Numbered from the stretch's first letter, positions 16,731 to 24,924 are shown. The stretch is 64,000 bases of DNA from Mucilaginibacter agri (GCF_009928685.1 NZ_WWEO01000042.1:586322-650321), one strand, 5' to 3'. Numbers and translations are program-made. The notes: generated by a model not told the origin, from the letters alone.

Positions 16731-16762
16731 AAGGTGTCCACCCTAATGGACGCCTTTTTTTA
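16731..16762 (+). terminator. Rho-independent terminator of the small peptide gene
   Basis: AAGGTGTCCA (16731-16740) pairs with TGGACGCCTT (16747-16756), one G-U pair, 6-nt loop, followed by a T run. Confidence 0.9.
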
Positions 16763-16849
16763 TGATGCAAGTTTCGATACTCTCTACGTAAAAAATTAAG
16801 TATTTGTTTAGATAAGTTTTAATATTGTAAAAATTAAAACCGATTTTAA

Positions 16850-17314
16850 ATGAATACTCCCGACCAAAATTTTGAAGCTTTAGGACTCGAATTGCCACCC
16901 GCACCTTCACCCCTTGGTGTTTACAAACCCTGTTTGGTTGATGGCAAATATCTATACCTGTCGGGCCATGGAACCGTGCAGAATGACGGTAGCCTCATAA
17001 TAGGTCGCGTGGGTGAAGATATGGATATGGAAGAGGCCAAATTAGCCGCGCAACAAGTAGGCTTAGCTATGCTGGCAACCATCAAGAAAAATATCGGCAG
17101 TTTTGACAAGGTAAAACGGGTAATTAAAGTATTGGGTATGGTTAATTGCGTGCCCGAGTTTGAAAGGCACCCTTACGTTATAAACGGTTGCAGCGAGCTG
17201 TTTGCCAAAGTTTGGGGCACCGAGAATGGCATAGGTGTTCGGAGCGCGGTAGGCATGGGCTCATTACCAGATAATATCCCTGTTGAAGTGGAAGCTCTAT
17301 TTGAATTAGCATAA
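16850..17314 (+). CDS. RidA family protein
   Basis: A 154-residue YjgF/YER057c/UK114-fold protein. Members of the Rid superfamily deaminate reactive enamine/imine intermediates made by PLP enzymes. The C-terminal run RSAVGMGSLPDNIPVEVEAL holds the arginine that binds the carboxylate in active members and the conserved Glu. It is about 25 residues longer at the N-terminus than canonical RidA, typical of a non-RidA Rid subgroup. It is the first gene of a three-gene operon with a PLP D-amino-acid enzyme and a dipeptidase, which fits a role in clearing 2-aminoacrylate-type products (inference). Confidence 0.88.
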   Translation: MNTPDQNFEALGLELPPAPSPLGVYKPCLVDGKYLYLSGHGTVQNDGSLIIGRVGEDMDMEEAKLAAQQVGLAMLATIKKNIGSFDKVKRVIKVLGMVNCVPEFERHPYVINGCSELFAKVWGTENGIGVRSAVGMGSLPDNIPVEVEALFELA

Positions 17315-17328
17315 TTACTTATGCCTCA

Positions 17329-18435
17329 ATGAATTGGTACGAAGTTAAGGACGTAGATCAGCTGGATTCGCCGGCGTTGGTGGTTTATCCGGACAGGGTG
17401 AGGCATAACATCGCGTTGGCAATAAATATGGCTGGCGATGTTTCGCGCTTGCGGCCGCATATTAAAACGCATAAGAATAAGCATGCCGCCCTGCTTCAGA
17501 TAGAAGCGGGGATCAGTAAATTTAAGTGCGCCACAATTGCGGAAGCAGAAATACTGGGCATGTGTAAGGCGCCAGACGTTTTGCTTGCCTATCAGCCGGT
17601 TGGCCCCAAACTGAAGCGGTTTATAAGTATCATAGAGAAATATCCGGACACGCAGTATGCATGTTTGGTTGATAACCTTGCGGAAGCGGAAGCTATTTCG
17701 GTTGAAGCCTTGGTGCATGATATACAAATACCAGTTTATGTAGATCTGAACGTCGGCATGAACCGAACGGGGATTGCTCCGGGTGAGAAGGCTCAAAACC
17801 TTTATTTAACTGCTAATACGTTAAAAGGAGTAAAACCTGTAGGCCTCCATGCTTACGATGGCCATATCCACGAAGCGGATCTCGATATGCGGAACATGAA
17901 AAGTGAAGTCATCATTGCAGCCGTTAGAAAGTTGCAGGCTGATATTGTGAACGCTGGGGCAGATAAACCCGTTGTCATCGCAGGTGGCTCGCCAACGTTT
18001 CCGTTTTATGCAGCTCAGCCCGATGTAGAATGCAGTCCCGGTACTTTTGTTTATTGGGATGCCGGTTACCAGGAAGCTTTTGCAGAGCAACAATTTTTGC
18101 CGGCAGCTTTGGTGGTTACCCGGGTAGTGTCTTTGCCCGATGAAACGAAAGTTTGTTTGGATTTGGGGCATAAATCGGTGGCATCAGAAAGTCCGTTGGA
18201 CAAGCGTGTACGTTTCTTAAATGCAGCCGGGTTAGCACCTGTAAGCCAAAGCGAGGAGCATCTGGTGATGGAAGCGGGTGCGGGGCATCATTACAAACCG
18301 GGCGATGTGCTATACGGCGTACCATATCACATTTGCCCAACAGTGGCCGTTTACGAACGTGCTATCACCATCGAAAATAATCAGATAACAGGCGAGTGGC
18401 TCAACGAAGCCCGCGACCGTAAAATAACCGTTTAA
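17329..18435 (+). CDS. D-threonine aldolase / D-serine dehydratase-like PLP enzyme
   Basis: A 368-residue fold-type III (alanine-racemase-like) enzyme. The PLP lysine lies in RPHIKTHKNK at about residues 42-51, and the barrel motif VYVDLNVGMNRTGI follows. Near the C-terminus YHICPT gives a His-x-Cys pair (~334/336). In the eukaryotic-type D-serine dehydratases and D-threo-3-hydroxyaspartate dehydratase this pair binds zinc, while D-threonine aldolases use His-x-Asp, so a dehydratase-like activity is at least as likely as aldolase. A dehydratase would release enamines, the substrate of the preceding RidA-family gene. The stop overlaps the next start by one base. Confidence 0.85.
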   Translation: MNWYEVKDVDQLDSPALVVYPDRVRHNIALAINMAGDVSRLRPHIKTHKNKHAALLQIEAGISKFKCATIAEAEILGMCKAPDVLLAYQPVGPKLKRFISIIEKYPDTQYACLVDNLAEAEAISVEALVHDIQIPVYVDLNVGMNRTGIAPGEKAQNLYLTANTLKGVKPVGLHAYDGHIHEADLDMRNMKSEVIIAAVRKLQADIVNAGADKPVVIAGGSPTFPFYAAQPDVECSPGTFVYWDAGYQEAFAEQQFLPAALVVTRVVSLPDETKVCLDLGHKSVASESPLDKRVRFLNAAGLAPVSQSEEHLVMEAGAGHHYKPGDVLYGVPYHICPTVAVYERAITIENNQITGEWLNEARDRKITV

Positions 18436-19505
18436 TGTTTGTAGTAGACGCCCACCTCGACTTGAGTATGAACGCCATGGAATGGAACCGCGATTTGCGG
18501 CTGCCCGTTTCGGCCATTAACAAACGTGAGCAAGGTTTAGCCGATAAACCAGATCGTGCCAAGGCAACCGTGTCACTACCCGAGTTGCGGAAAGGCAACA
18601 TTGGCTTGGTAGTAGCTACGCAGATAGCTCGCTTTGTGGCTCCCGGAAATAACCTTCCCGGTTGGCACTCACCGCAACAGGCCTGGGCGCAAACGCAGGG
18701 GCAGGTGGCTTGGTATAAAGCCATGGAAGCCGCCGGTGAAATGGTGCAGGTAAACAACCTCGAAACCCTTGAAGACCACGTAATGCTTTGGAACGATGGC
18801 CAACCAAACGAGCATAAACCCATCGGATATATCCTGAGTTTGGAAGGTGCCGATTCTATAATCGATGTTAGCTATCTCGAAACGGCCTGGCGCTATGGAC
18901 TGCGTGCGGTTGGCCCTGCGCATTATGGGCCAGGCAGGTACGCGCAAGGTACAGATGCCACAGGTTTTATGGGCGAATCCGGCCATGCTTTGCTAAGGGA
19001 AATGGAAAGGCTTAACATCATCCTCGATGCTACGCACTTGTGCGACGATAGCTTTTGGGAAGCTTTAGACCATTTCAACGGCCATGTTTGGGCCAGCCAC
19101 AATAACTGCCGGGCATTGGTTAACCATAACCGCCAATACAGCGACGAACAGATTAAGGCGCTTATTAGCAGGGGCGCAGTTATAGGGGCTGCATTAGATG
19201 CCTGGATGATGGTGCCTAATTGGGTTAGGGGGGTATCTACACCTCAGGGCATGAATTGCAATCTCGAAGTGGCCGTAAATCATATCGATCATATTTGCCA
19301 GTTGGCAGGTAACACACTCCACGTAGGTATGGGAACCGACCTCGATGGCGCGTTTGGCCGCGAGCAGTGCCCGTATGATCTGGAAGATATTAGCGACCTG
19401 CAGAAATTTATCGCATTGTTCGAAAAACGGGGATATAGCCATGCCGACATCCAGAATATGATGCACGGAAACTGGCTTCGGTTTTTACGAAAAGCCTGGG
19501 CTTAA
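18435..19505 (+). CDS. M19 (renal dipeptidase family) peptidase
   Basis: A 356-residue zinc dipeptidase of the amidohydrolase-like M19 family, which often accepts dipeptides with a D-residue. Metal ligands are recognisable: HLD at residues 7-9 (VVDAHLDLS), Glu in LSLEGAD (~137), His in DATHLCDD (~199) and His in ASHNNC (~221). The late DLDGAFG supplies the final Asp. There is no signal peptide, so it acts in the cytoplasm. Its ATG overlaps the stop of the D-amino-acid enzyme (TAATG), a sign of translational coupling. Together the operon could release D-amino acids from dipeptides and degrade them. Confidence 0.9.
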   Translation: MFVVDAHLDLSMNAMEWNRDLRLPVSAINKREQGLADKPDRAKATVSLPELRKGNIGLVVATQIARFVAPGNNLPGWHSPQQAWAQTQGQVAWYKAMEAAGEMVQVNNLETLEDHVMLWNDGQPNEHKPIGYILSLEGADSIIDVSYLETAWRYGLRAVGPAHYGPGRYAQGTDATGFMGESGHALLREMERLNIILDATHLCDDSFWEALDHFNGHVWASHNNCRALVNHNRQYSDEQIKALISRGAVIGAALDAWMMVPNWVRGVSTPQGMNCNLEVAVNHIDHICQLAGNTLHVGMGTDLDGAFGREQCPYDLEDISDLQKFIALFEKRGYSHADIQNMMHGNWLRFLRKAWA

Positions 19506-19517
19506 ACAAGCCGCCGG

Positions 19518-19550
19518 GTGGTGCATGGTGCAAAGTTCCACATGCACCAC
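19518..19550 (+). terminator. Hairpin after the dipeptidase operon
   Basis: GTGGTGCATG (19518-19527) and CATGCACCAC (19541-19550) are perfect 10-bp inverted copies with a 13-nt loop. There is no T run, so it may be a processing or pausing hairpin. Confidence 0.55.
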
Positions 19551-19559
19551 TGTGTTCCT

Positions 19560-19681
19560 ACTTAAAAGTCATTTTTTAAGATTGTCGTTATCTATCTATT
19601 TGGTAGTTAGTAAGATAATTGTAATTGGTTATTCTGGTAAAACTGGTCGTGCACCAGTTTTAGAGACTTAAAAGTCATTTT
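19560..19681. repeat. Direct 16-bp repeat ACTTAAAAGTCATTTT
   Basis: The 16-mer occurs at 19560-19575 and 19666-19681, 106 bp apart, and flanks a non-coding segment that contains the 19639 hairpin. It might be the footprint of a small mobile or repeat element; no transposase is present. Confidence 0.6.
19639..19661. terminator. Symmetric hairpin AAAACTGGT/ACCAGTTTT
   Basis: A perfect 9-bp stem (19639-19647 with 19653-19661) and a 5-nt loop, with A and T tracts in the stem ends, so it may work in both directions between the convergent dipeptidase operon and GDSL gene. Confidence 0.6.
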
Positions 19682-19737
19682 CGGTGTCAATGTTCTGCCA
19701 GTAGAAAATTTTGTTATGGCCTGATTCTCTCTTTTGC

Positions 19738-19811
19738 TGACGGAGGAAGAATCTTCTTTATTAGAAAAGTATAGCTTAGAAGACTCTTCACTGTCGTTCA
19801 GAATGACAAGA
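19738..19811. repeat. Dispersed intergenic repeat with GAAGAATCTTC core
   Basis: GGAAGAATCTTCT near the left end and AGAAGACTCTTCAC near the right form internal and mutual inverted repeats; the right end reads GTTCAGAATGACAAG. When translated on the minus strand it gives the spurious peptide LNDSEESS. The form resembles short dispersed Bacteroidota intergenic elements. It completes the 322-base gap, in which I see no gene. Confidence 0.6.
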
Positions 19812-19827
19812 AGTTTAAAGACCTCCT

Positions 19828-20511
19828 TTATAAATAACCCATTTTCTTCAGGTACGCAGCCCAAACTACATAAGCCTCTGGTTTAAGGTGCAACCCCTCA
19901 ATAGTGTATTTACTATCCAGACGGCCTTCGCTATTCAAAAATAAGGAGTGGATGTTTACAAAGGTGTATTTGCCAACAGTAGCATTAGCTTTAAGCAATT
20001 TGTTAACGCTGATCACATGCTCCTGCTTATCGTAATGTTGAGGGAAACGATCGTGGGTTGGGTCGAGGGGTAAAATGCTTTGTACGTAGATTTGGGTAGC
20101 AGGACTTTGCGCGTGGATGATGTTCACAATCTTGAGGTAATTGTCGGCAATTACCGCATCCGGAATATCTTTGCCTATGTCATTAATACCCAGTAAGATG
20201 AATAACTTTGACGGTTTTCTGCGCACAATATCATTCAGCCTTTTCAATACGCCGAAGGTGATATCACCTCCGATACCTCTGTTTACAATGGTAGTATCAT
20301 TCAGTACCTTTTTCCAGTCGCCCATTTCGGTAATACTGTTGCCGAGGAAAATTACGTGGCCGGTGGTAACAGGTTCCTTCGCAAAAACGTCCAGGCGCTG
20401 TTGGGTATGTTCGGGAATAAAGGGGATGGTATCGAACACATTTTGGTTGGTAACTTTAGTCTGCGCACTTGCCAGCATAGGCAAAAGCAAAAGAATTAAC
20501 ACGTATTTCAT
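19828..20511 (-). CDS. Secreted GDSL/SGNH hydrolase
   Basis: A 227-residue exported esterase (signal MKYVLILLLLPMLASA). SGNH block I is VIFLGNSITEMGDW with the nucleophile Ser in GNSIT, block II is NRGIGGD, block III is LGINDIGKD with the Asn, and block V has the Asp/His pair before HLKPEAYVVWA. The closest functional relatives are sialate O-acetylesterase or platelet-activating-factor acetylhydrolase-like enzymes; the ester substrate is unknown. It is divergent from the EEP hydrolase, 52 bp apart, and the two may share a regulatory region. Confidence 0.88.
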   Translation of the reverse strand: MKYVLILLLLPMLASAQTKVTNQNVFDTIPFIPEHTQQRLDVFAKEPVTTGHVIFLGNSITEMGDWKKVLNDTTIVNRGIGGDITFGVLKRLNDIVRRKPSKLFILLGINDIGKDIPDAVIADNYLKIVNIIHAQSPATQIYVQSILPLDPTHDRFPQHYDKQEHVISVNKLLKANATVGKYTFVNIHSLFLNSEGRLDSKYTIEGLHLKPEAYVVWAAYLKKMGYL

Positions 20512-20563
20512 AACTCGTTTATAAATTGCGACACAATATACATACTACTATTATCGAAAACCA

Positions 20564-21415
20564 ATGCTTATGAAGTGTATTCCAAAAATCGTTTTCATGG
20601 CCCTTTTATTTATTTGTGTAGGCCAATTGGCTAATGCACAGAAAATTATTGTAGCCACCTTTAACCTGAGATACGATAACCCGCGCGATACCGGCAATCT
20701 TTGGGTAAACCGTAAACAGGCTGCCACCGATCTCATCCGTTTTCACGAATTCGATTTATTCGGTACGCAGGAAGGGTTATTAAATCAACTGAACGATATT
20801 AACACTGCCCTGCCCGAATACAGCCGTTATGGTGCGGGCCGCGACGATGGCAAGGATGCGGGTGAACACTCGGCCATATTTTATAAAACAGATCGGTTTA
20901 AGTTATTGGATAAAGGCGATTTCTGGCTTTCACAAACACCCGAAAAACCTTCTTTAGGCTGGGATGCCACCTGCTGCAACCGCATCTGTACCTGGGTTTA
21001 TTTGCAGGATAAACAGTCGGGTAAAAAGTTCTGGTACTTTAATGTTCATTACGATCACCAGGGTGTGGTAGCCCGCGAAGAAAGCAGCAAGCTTATTCTG
21101 CAAAAAATAAAGACAATAGCAGGCAACGGAATGGTATTATTAACCGGCGATTTCAACGGCGATTACACCACCGTCTGCTATCAACGCATCGCCAATTCGG
21201 GCGTATTGAAAGACACGCATGGGGAGGCAAAACACGCGTACGACAATAACACGTCATTTAACGATTTCGGTAAGCAACTGCAGGACAAAGAGATCATCGA
21301 CCATATTTTCACCACCAAACAATTTACTGTTAAACGCTGGGGGATTTTGACAGATAGCTATCACGGCAAGTACCCGTCAGATCATTTTCCGGTTATGGCG
21401 GAGTTGAGTTATTAG
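20564..21415 (+). CDS. Secreted endonuclease/exonuclease/phosphatase family protein
   Basis: A 283-residue EEP-fold hydrolase with a signal peptide (MLMKCIPKIVFMALLFICVG, cleavage after ANA). Active-site landmarks are TFNLRYDN (Asn), GTQEGL (metal Glu), LTGDFNGD (Asp/Asn), IDHIFTT and SDHFPV (catalytic Asp-His). The family includes sphingomyelinases, inositol phosphatases and secreted nucleases that cleave phosphoester bonds; the substrate cannot be fixed from the sequence. It is probably periplasmic. An internal ATG two codons later would also give a good signal peptide. Confidence 0.88.
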   Translation: MLMKCIPKIVFMALLFICVGQLANAQKIIVATFNLRYDNPRDTGNLWVNRKQAATDLIRFHEFDLFGTQEGLLNQLNDINTALPEYSRYGAGRDDGKDAGEHSAIFYKTDRFKLLDKGDFWLSQTPEKPSLGWDATCCNRICTWVYLQDKQSGKKFWYFNVHYDHQGVVAREESSKLILQKIKTIAGNGMVLLTGDFNGDYTTVCYQRIANSGVLKDTHGEAKHAYDNNTSFNDFGKQLQDKEIIDHIFTTKQFTVKRWGILTDSYHGKYPSDHFPVMAELSY

Positions 21416-21422
21416 GTACCTA

Positions 21423-21448
21423 ACCATTCCGATGGCAGTCGGGATGGT
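21423..21448 (+). terminator. Hairpin after the EEP gene
   Basis: ACCATTCCGA pairs with TCGGGATGGT (10 bp, one G-U) around a 6-nt loop, 8 nt after the stop; no T run. Further right, up to 21639, lies a G-rich run pairing with CCCCCAA but no gene. Confidence 0.4.
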
Positions 21449-21639
21449 AACGGAAGGAGGGCTTTTAACTTTACAAATAACACACCCCATGAATGGCAGT
21501 GCACATTGCATTGTCAGTGCTTCCCCTCTCGAGAGAGAATTTGTGGTGCGGTGAAAAATATCGGTGGCTTTAATTGGGGGGGCACTTTTCGCTAAAGAAA
21601 ATTTCAGACCCCCAACGTTGTCATCGCACCAGTTAAACC

Positions 21640-21933
21640 TTATAAAGTCTTCAACTTCTGCATAAAAGGCTTAAACGCAGGTAGCAGGTCGCTAAATAAT
21701 GGGTTGTCACGGTTTTTGAGCATTACCTCGCTAAACAATTTTAATCCAAGGGCAAATTCCGCTGCCGCGGCAGGGTCGTTAAATGGATCCTTTTGTTGGA
21801 TGCGTTCTATAATGCCGAAGATCTCGTCGTGGTTTTCAAAGCTAATGTCTATTGGCGTTTTATCGCCGGGGTCGCCGTTAGCGTATGATATTTGGGTTAG
21901 TACTAAATTGTATTTATTTGCTCGTGTAGCCAT
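21640..21933 (-). CDS. DUF3861-type protein
   Basis: A 97-residue protein. The layout of a beta-rich start (KYNLVLTQI), FENHDEIFGIIERI, then ALGLKLFSEVMLKNR and FMQKLKTL matches what I remember of the DUF3861 family, a small conserved protein of unknown role. No signal peptide or membrane segment. It follows the TetR gene on the same strand after 100 bp. A 17-base motif close to GTTGTCAxCGxACCAGT sits directly beyond its stop and again beyond the TetR stop. Confidence 0.7.
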   Translation of the reverse strand: MATRANKYNLVLTQISYANGDPGDKTPIDISFENHDEIFGIIERIQQKDPFNDPAAAAEFALGLKLFSEVMLKNRDNPLFSDLLPAFKPFMQKLKTL

Positions 21934-22033
21934 GTCGTTTTTTGTTTATATCATAACGTCCCGGTCCGGGCTTTTAATACAATTTCAGCTACTGAATATT
22001 CCTGCTTTTGGTCGGTGTTGTCACCGTACCAGT

Positions 22034-22648
22034 CTATTGAATCCCGAGCATCTGCTTAATCCAGATAGGGATCAAACGCTTACGATCTTCAATCAAGCGG
22101 TTAAATTGTTCGTTATCTATCGTATTTGATTTAATAACTACCTCACGGCTAAAGAAAGGGAAAATGGTCATACTCATAATATTCATCATAATATGCACAT
22201 GGTCAAAATCAAAATTGCCTTCTGCCTTAAGATCCAGTATCTGTTTGGCAAAAACAGACTTTTGCATGTTCAGGATATTGGTAACCATAGACGATTGTAT
22301 GGCCCCAGACATTACCTCATTCACCATAAATAAGGGGAAGTCGAGGTTCTGACTAATCATATCAATATAATGCCTTACAAGTAATTCTATTTTTTCGGAC
22401 AGGGTAGTGGATGGATTGTTAACCACGGGCTGTATCTGATCAAACAGCTGTTGTACTGTCTCGGTCATGATTAACTCGAACAATTTCTCCTTGCTGCGGA
22501 AATAGTAATTAACCAGCGAAAGGTTAATATCGGCCTCGGCAGAAATATCGCGCACTGTTGTAGCCGCAAAGCCTTTGCGCGTAAATACAGCCTTGGCTGC
22601 TGCCTTAATCTTATCTTCCGTGCTGATCTCTACTGTCGAACTCATCAT
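22034..22648 (-). CDS. TetR/AcrR family repressor
   Basis: A 204-residue regulator. The N-terminal helix-turn-helix is TTVRDISAEADINLSLVNYYF at about residues 29-49, split by the normal turn; the C-terminal ligand domain is helical and variable. It follows the DHA2 efflux pump gene by 54 bp on the same strand, so the pump and its regulator form one transcript. The likely operator is the palindrome at 24274-24291, over the promoter of the pump gene, which implies autoregulation (inference). Confidence 0.9.
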   Translation of the reverse strand: MMSSTVEISTEDKIKAAAKAVFTRKGFAATTVRDISAEADINLSLVNYYFRSKEKLFELIMTETVQQLFDQIQPVVNNPSTTLSEKIELLVRHYIDMISQNLDFPLFMVNEVMSGAIQSSMVTNILNMQKSVFAKQILDLKAEGNFDFDHVHIMMNIMSMTIFPFFSREVVIKSNTIDNEQFNRLIEDRKRLIPIWIKQMLGIQ

Positions 22649-22702
22649 TATCGTAATTATCTCCCAAATTTATGATTTGTGGAGATAATTACGGCTTTAA
22701 GT

Positions 22703-24247
22703 TTAATGCGTGTCTGCCACGGCTTTCATCTTTTTAAATGGAGCCAGGTAAAGCAACGGAATACTAAAGAGCATCATAATACCCACTATCCAGTAAGCAT
22801 CATTATAAGTAAGCAACATGCTTTGTTTTACTACGGTACCCTCAATTGCTCCGTAAGCCATGCGCGTAGCGTCAGTGGCGCTTTTACCTTTCCCTATAAA
22901 GTTTTGTACCAAACCATTAAAGCGTTGCACAAAGTAGGGGTTATAAGCATTGATATTAGTAAGCAAATTGCTGCGGTGCACTGCCTGGCGGATGTGAATT
23001 AGGGTAGTTAAACCTGCTATACCGAACGACCCGCCTAATTGGCGCATCATGTTGTTTAAGCCAGCACCCTGGCCAATTTCGGCTCCTTTTAAGCCCCCGA
23101 TGGCAAGGGTAGTAAGCGGTACGAACAACAAGGCCAAGGCCGCACCCCGAATAGCCAGCGGCCAGAAGAAATCGCCACTACCGATGTTTAGCGTTGAATT
23201 GCTTAGCATTAACGAAAATATGAAGAACAAGATCATACCGCCGGTTGCCAATATCTGGGCAGGTACTCCCTTGTTGAGCATAACACCCATTAGCGGCATA
23301 ATAATAATGGTAACCACGCCACCCGGCAATAGGATAAGCCCGGTTTGCTGTGCCGAAAAACCAAGTAAGCTCTGTGCAAATACCGGGAAGATAAAGGTAG
23401 AACCATACAAACCTAATCCTAACACAAAGGAAGTAACCATCCCCGCCGAAAAGCTGCGGTGACGCATGATCTTGAAGTTTACAATAGGGTGATCTGTGCT
23501 AAGCTCGCGCCAGATAAACAACAGCGTGCCGAATACGGCCAATACTGTTAATACAATAATGTAACCGGTAGAGAACCAATCTTCGTCTTCGCCTTTTTCT
23601 AAAATGGTTTGCAGACTGCCTACAGCTACAGCCAATAAGCCAATGCCCCACCAGTCTATGGGCTTGTCGCGGCCATCTCTAGGTGTTTCGGGTACAAACA
23701 TGTACGTAAAGGTGGCTGCGAGTGCGCCAACGGGCAGGTTTACGTAAAATATCCATGGCCACGAGAAATTATCAGTAATATAACCACCGATAGTAGGGCC
23801 CAAAGTAGGGCCTACAACTGCGCCCAAACCAAATAAAGCCGTGGCTGTACCCACCTGGTCGCGCGGCCAGGTGTCTAATAATATGGATTGAGCAGTAGAA
23901 AGCAAACCGCCACCCGCTATGCCTTGCAGTATGCGGAAGCTTACCAGTTCTGTTAATGTATGCGCGTTACCACATAAAAAAGAGGCAACAGTGAAAATGA
24001 CTATTGAAGCCAGAAAATAATTCTTTCGCCCAAAGAAACTACCCAGCCAGCCCGACATAGGTAATATAATAACGTTAGCCACGCTATACCCCGTTACTAT
24101 CCAGGCAGCGTCTGTTAACGTTGCCCCTAAATTCCCCTGAATTTGCGGTATAGATACGTTTACAATGGTGGTATCAATAAGCTCCAGCAAGGAAGCTGTG
24201 ATAACTGTGATGGTGATAATCCACTTTTTGAAGCCTGTTTCAGCCAT
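22703..24247 (-). CDS. DHA2-family MFS multidrug exporter (EmrB/QacA type)
   Basis: A 514-residue inner-membrane protein with about 14 hydrophobic helices. Motif C region GLGAVVGPTLGPTIGG and motif D1-like LLELIDTTIVNVSIPQI near the N-terminus identify the drug:H+ antiporter-2 family. The start at 24247 (MAETGFKKW) is chosen over an in-frame TTG at 24298, because the latter would lie inside the operator. There is no EmrA-like or TolC-like partner next to it. Substrates are unknown; antiseptics or antibiotics are typical of the family. Confidence 0.92.
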   Translation of the reverse strand: MAETGFKKWIITITVITASLLELIDTTIVNVSIPQIQGNLGATLTDAAWIVTGYSVANVIILPMSGWLGSFFGRKNYFLASIVIFTVASFLCGNAHTLTELVSFRILQGIAGGGLLSTAQSILLDTWPRDQVGTATALFGLGAVVGPTLGPTIGGYITDNFSWPWIFYVNLPVGALAATFTYMFVPETPRDGRDKPIDWWGIGLLAVAVGSLQTILEKGEDEDWFSTGYIIVLTVLAVFGTLLFIWRELSTDHPIVNFKIMRHRSFSAGMVTSFVLGLGLYGSTFIFPVFAQSLLGFSAQQTGLILLPGGVVTIIIMPLMGVMLNKGVPAQILATGGMILFFIFSLMLSNSTLNIGSGDFFWPLAIRGAALALLFVPLTTLAIGGLKGAEIGQGAGLNNMMRQLGGSFGIAGLTTLIHIRQAVHRSNLLTNINAYNPYFVQRFNGLVQNFIGKGKSATDATRMAYGAIEGTVVKQSMLLTYNDAYWIVGIMMLFSIPLLYLAPFKKMKAVADTH

Positions 24248-24273
24248 GATTTGATCTGTTAATAATAAATTGA

Positions 24274-24291
24274 ACAGTTGTTTAAAACTGT
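24274..24291 (-). promoter_or_regulatory. Probable TetR operator over the efflux-pump transcription start
   Basis: ACAGTTGTTTAAAACTGT has perfect 6-bp arms (ACAGTT/AACTGT). It lies directly after a minus-strand -7 box TAATTTTG (24303-24296), where a repressor would block initiation. A second copy of its half, CAGTTGTTTAAA, occurs at 24322-24333, 47 bp away, next to TGATTAAATCA. Binding by the TetR protein is inference. Confidence 0.55.
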
Positions 24292-24295
24292 GTGT

Positions 24296-24303
24296 CAAAA
24301 TTA
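24296..24303 (-). promoter_or_regulatory. -7 box of the efflux-pump promoter
   Basis: Read on the minus strand, TAATTTTG matches TAnnTTTG. The -33 region is weak (CTG at about 18 nt upstream). The predicted start falls at the edge of the operator palindrome. Confidence 0.45.
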
Positions 24304-24381
24304 TTAATCATTTGATTAAATCAGTTGTTTAAATTGATTGTTTGAAATAAGTTGACAGTTGCGTGAGAAATGCAGTTCAAC

Positions 24382-24411
24382 AAAAAAGCCCTTTGATGTA
24401 TCAAAGGGCTT
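24382..24411 (-). terminator. Rho-independent terminator
   Basis: AGCCCTTTGA (24387-24396) pairs perfectly with TCAAAGGGCT (24401-24410) around a TGTA loop; on the minus strand it is followed by six Ts. It ends the 103-residue-protein gene. Confidence 0.9.
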
Positions 24412-24432
24412 CAGCAATAGGGATATGTTTTT

Positions 24433-24744
24433 TTACAGGTCGTCCCTGTCTTTTAATGCCTTAACCATTTCGTCACTCAGCGGGTCGCTGTACACACCGT
24501 AACTGTTTACCAATACGCCTTTAGTTTCACCGTCGATAGATGAAATGGCGTAAACCACAGCTTCGTCGTCGGGATTGGTGTCTCCTTCAAAACGGAAATG
24601 CCTGTCCACTACAAATTGTTCCGGATGCAATTTTACTTCATTACCCGCGCACGAAATACAATTTTCGGTCAGGTTAAAATCTTCGGTGTAGCCTTCGGTT
24701 CGTAATTTTTCAATAATTTCCGAAAGGGTGGTCATAGAACTCAT
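24433..24744 (-). CDS. Small conserved protein of unknown function, 103 residues
   Basis: An acidic cytosolic protein with a CISC pair (NCISCAGNEV) near residue 30 and a mixed alpha/beta pattern. Similar Bacteroidota proteins are commonly labelled phosphoribosylpyrophosphate synthetase, but no PRPP-binding loop is present and I do not support that name. MTTLSEIIEKL three codons in is an alternative start. A strong terminator follows; the gene is probably monocistronic. Confidence 0.75.
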   Translation of the reverse strand: MSSMTTLSEIIEKLRTEGYTEDFNLTENCISCAGNEVKLHPEQFVVDRHFRFEGDTNPDDEAVVYAISSIDGETKGVLVNSYGVYSDPLSDEMVKALKDRDDL

Positions 24745-24924
24745 AGCGATAGTTTTTTATAGTTGAAAATGTATAATGCAAGATACGCTTAATTGTTTTC
24801 TATTGTAAAAACTGAAATGCAAATATGAGATAACGCGGTAAAATGAAGATGCGATTTGCGCCTGGGAGGTGATTTGGAGAGGAGCAATGAGCCGGCGAAA
24901 GGCAGGGGGAATAATGTTATACAA

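Noticed and set aside
19607..19864. 85-codon minus-strand frame beyond the GDSL gene.
   Set aside because: Most of it is a translation of the dispersed intergenic repeat (LNDSEESS); not a protein gene.
24433..24744. Phosphoribosylpyrophosphate synthetase.
   Set aside because: Too short and without a PRPP loop; the name seems to be a spread annotation error.
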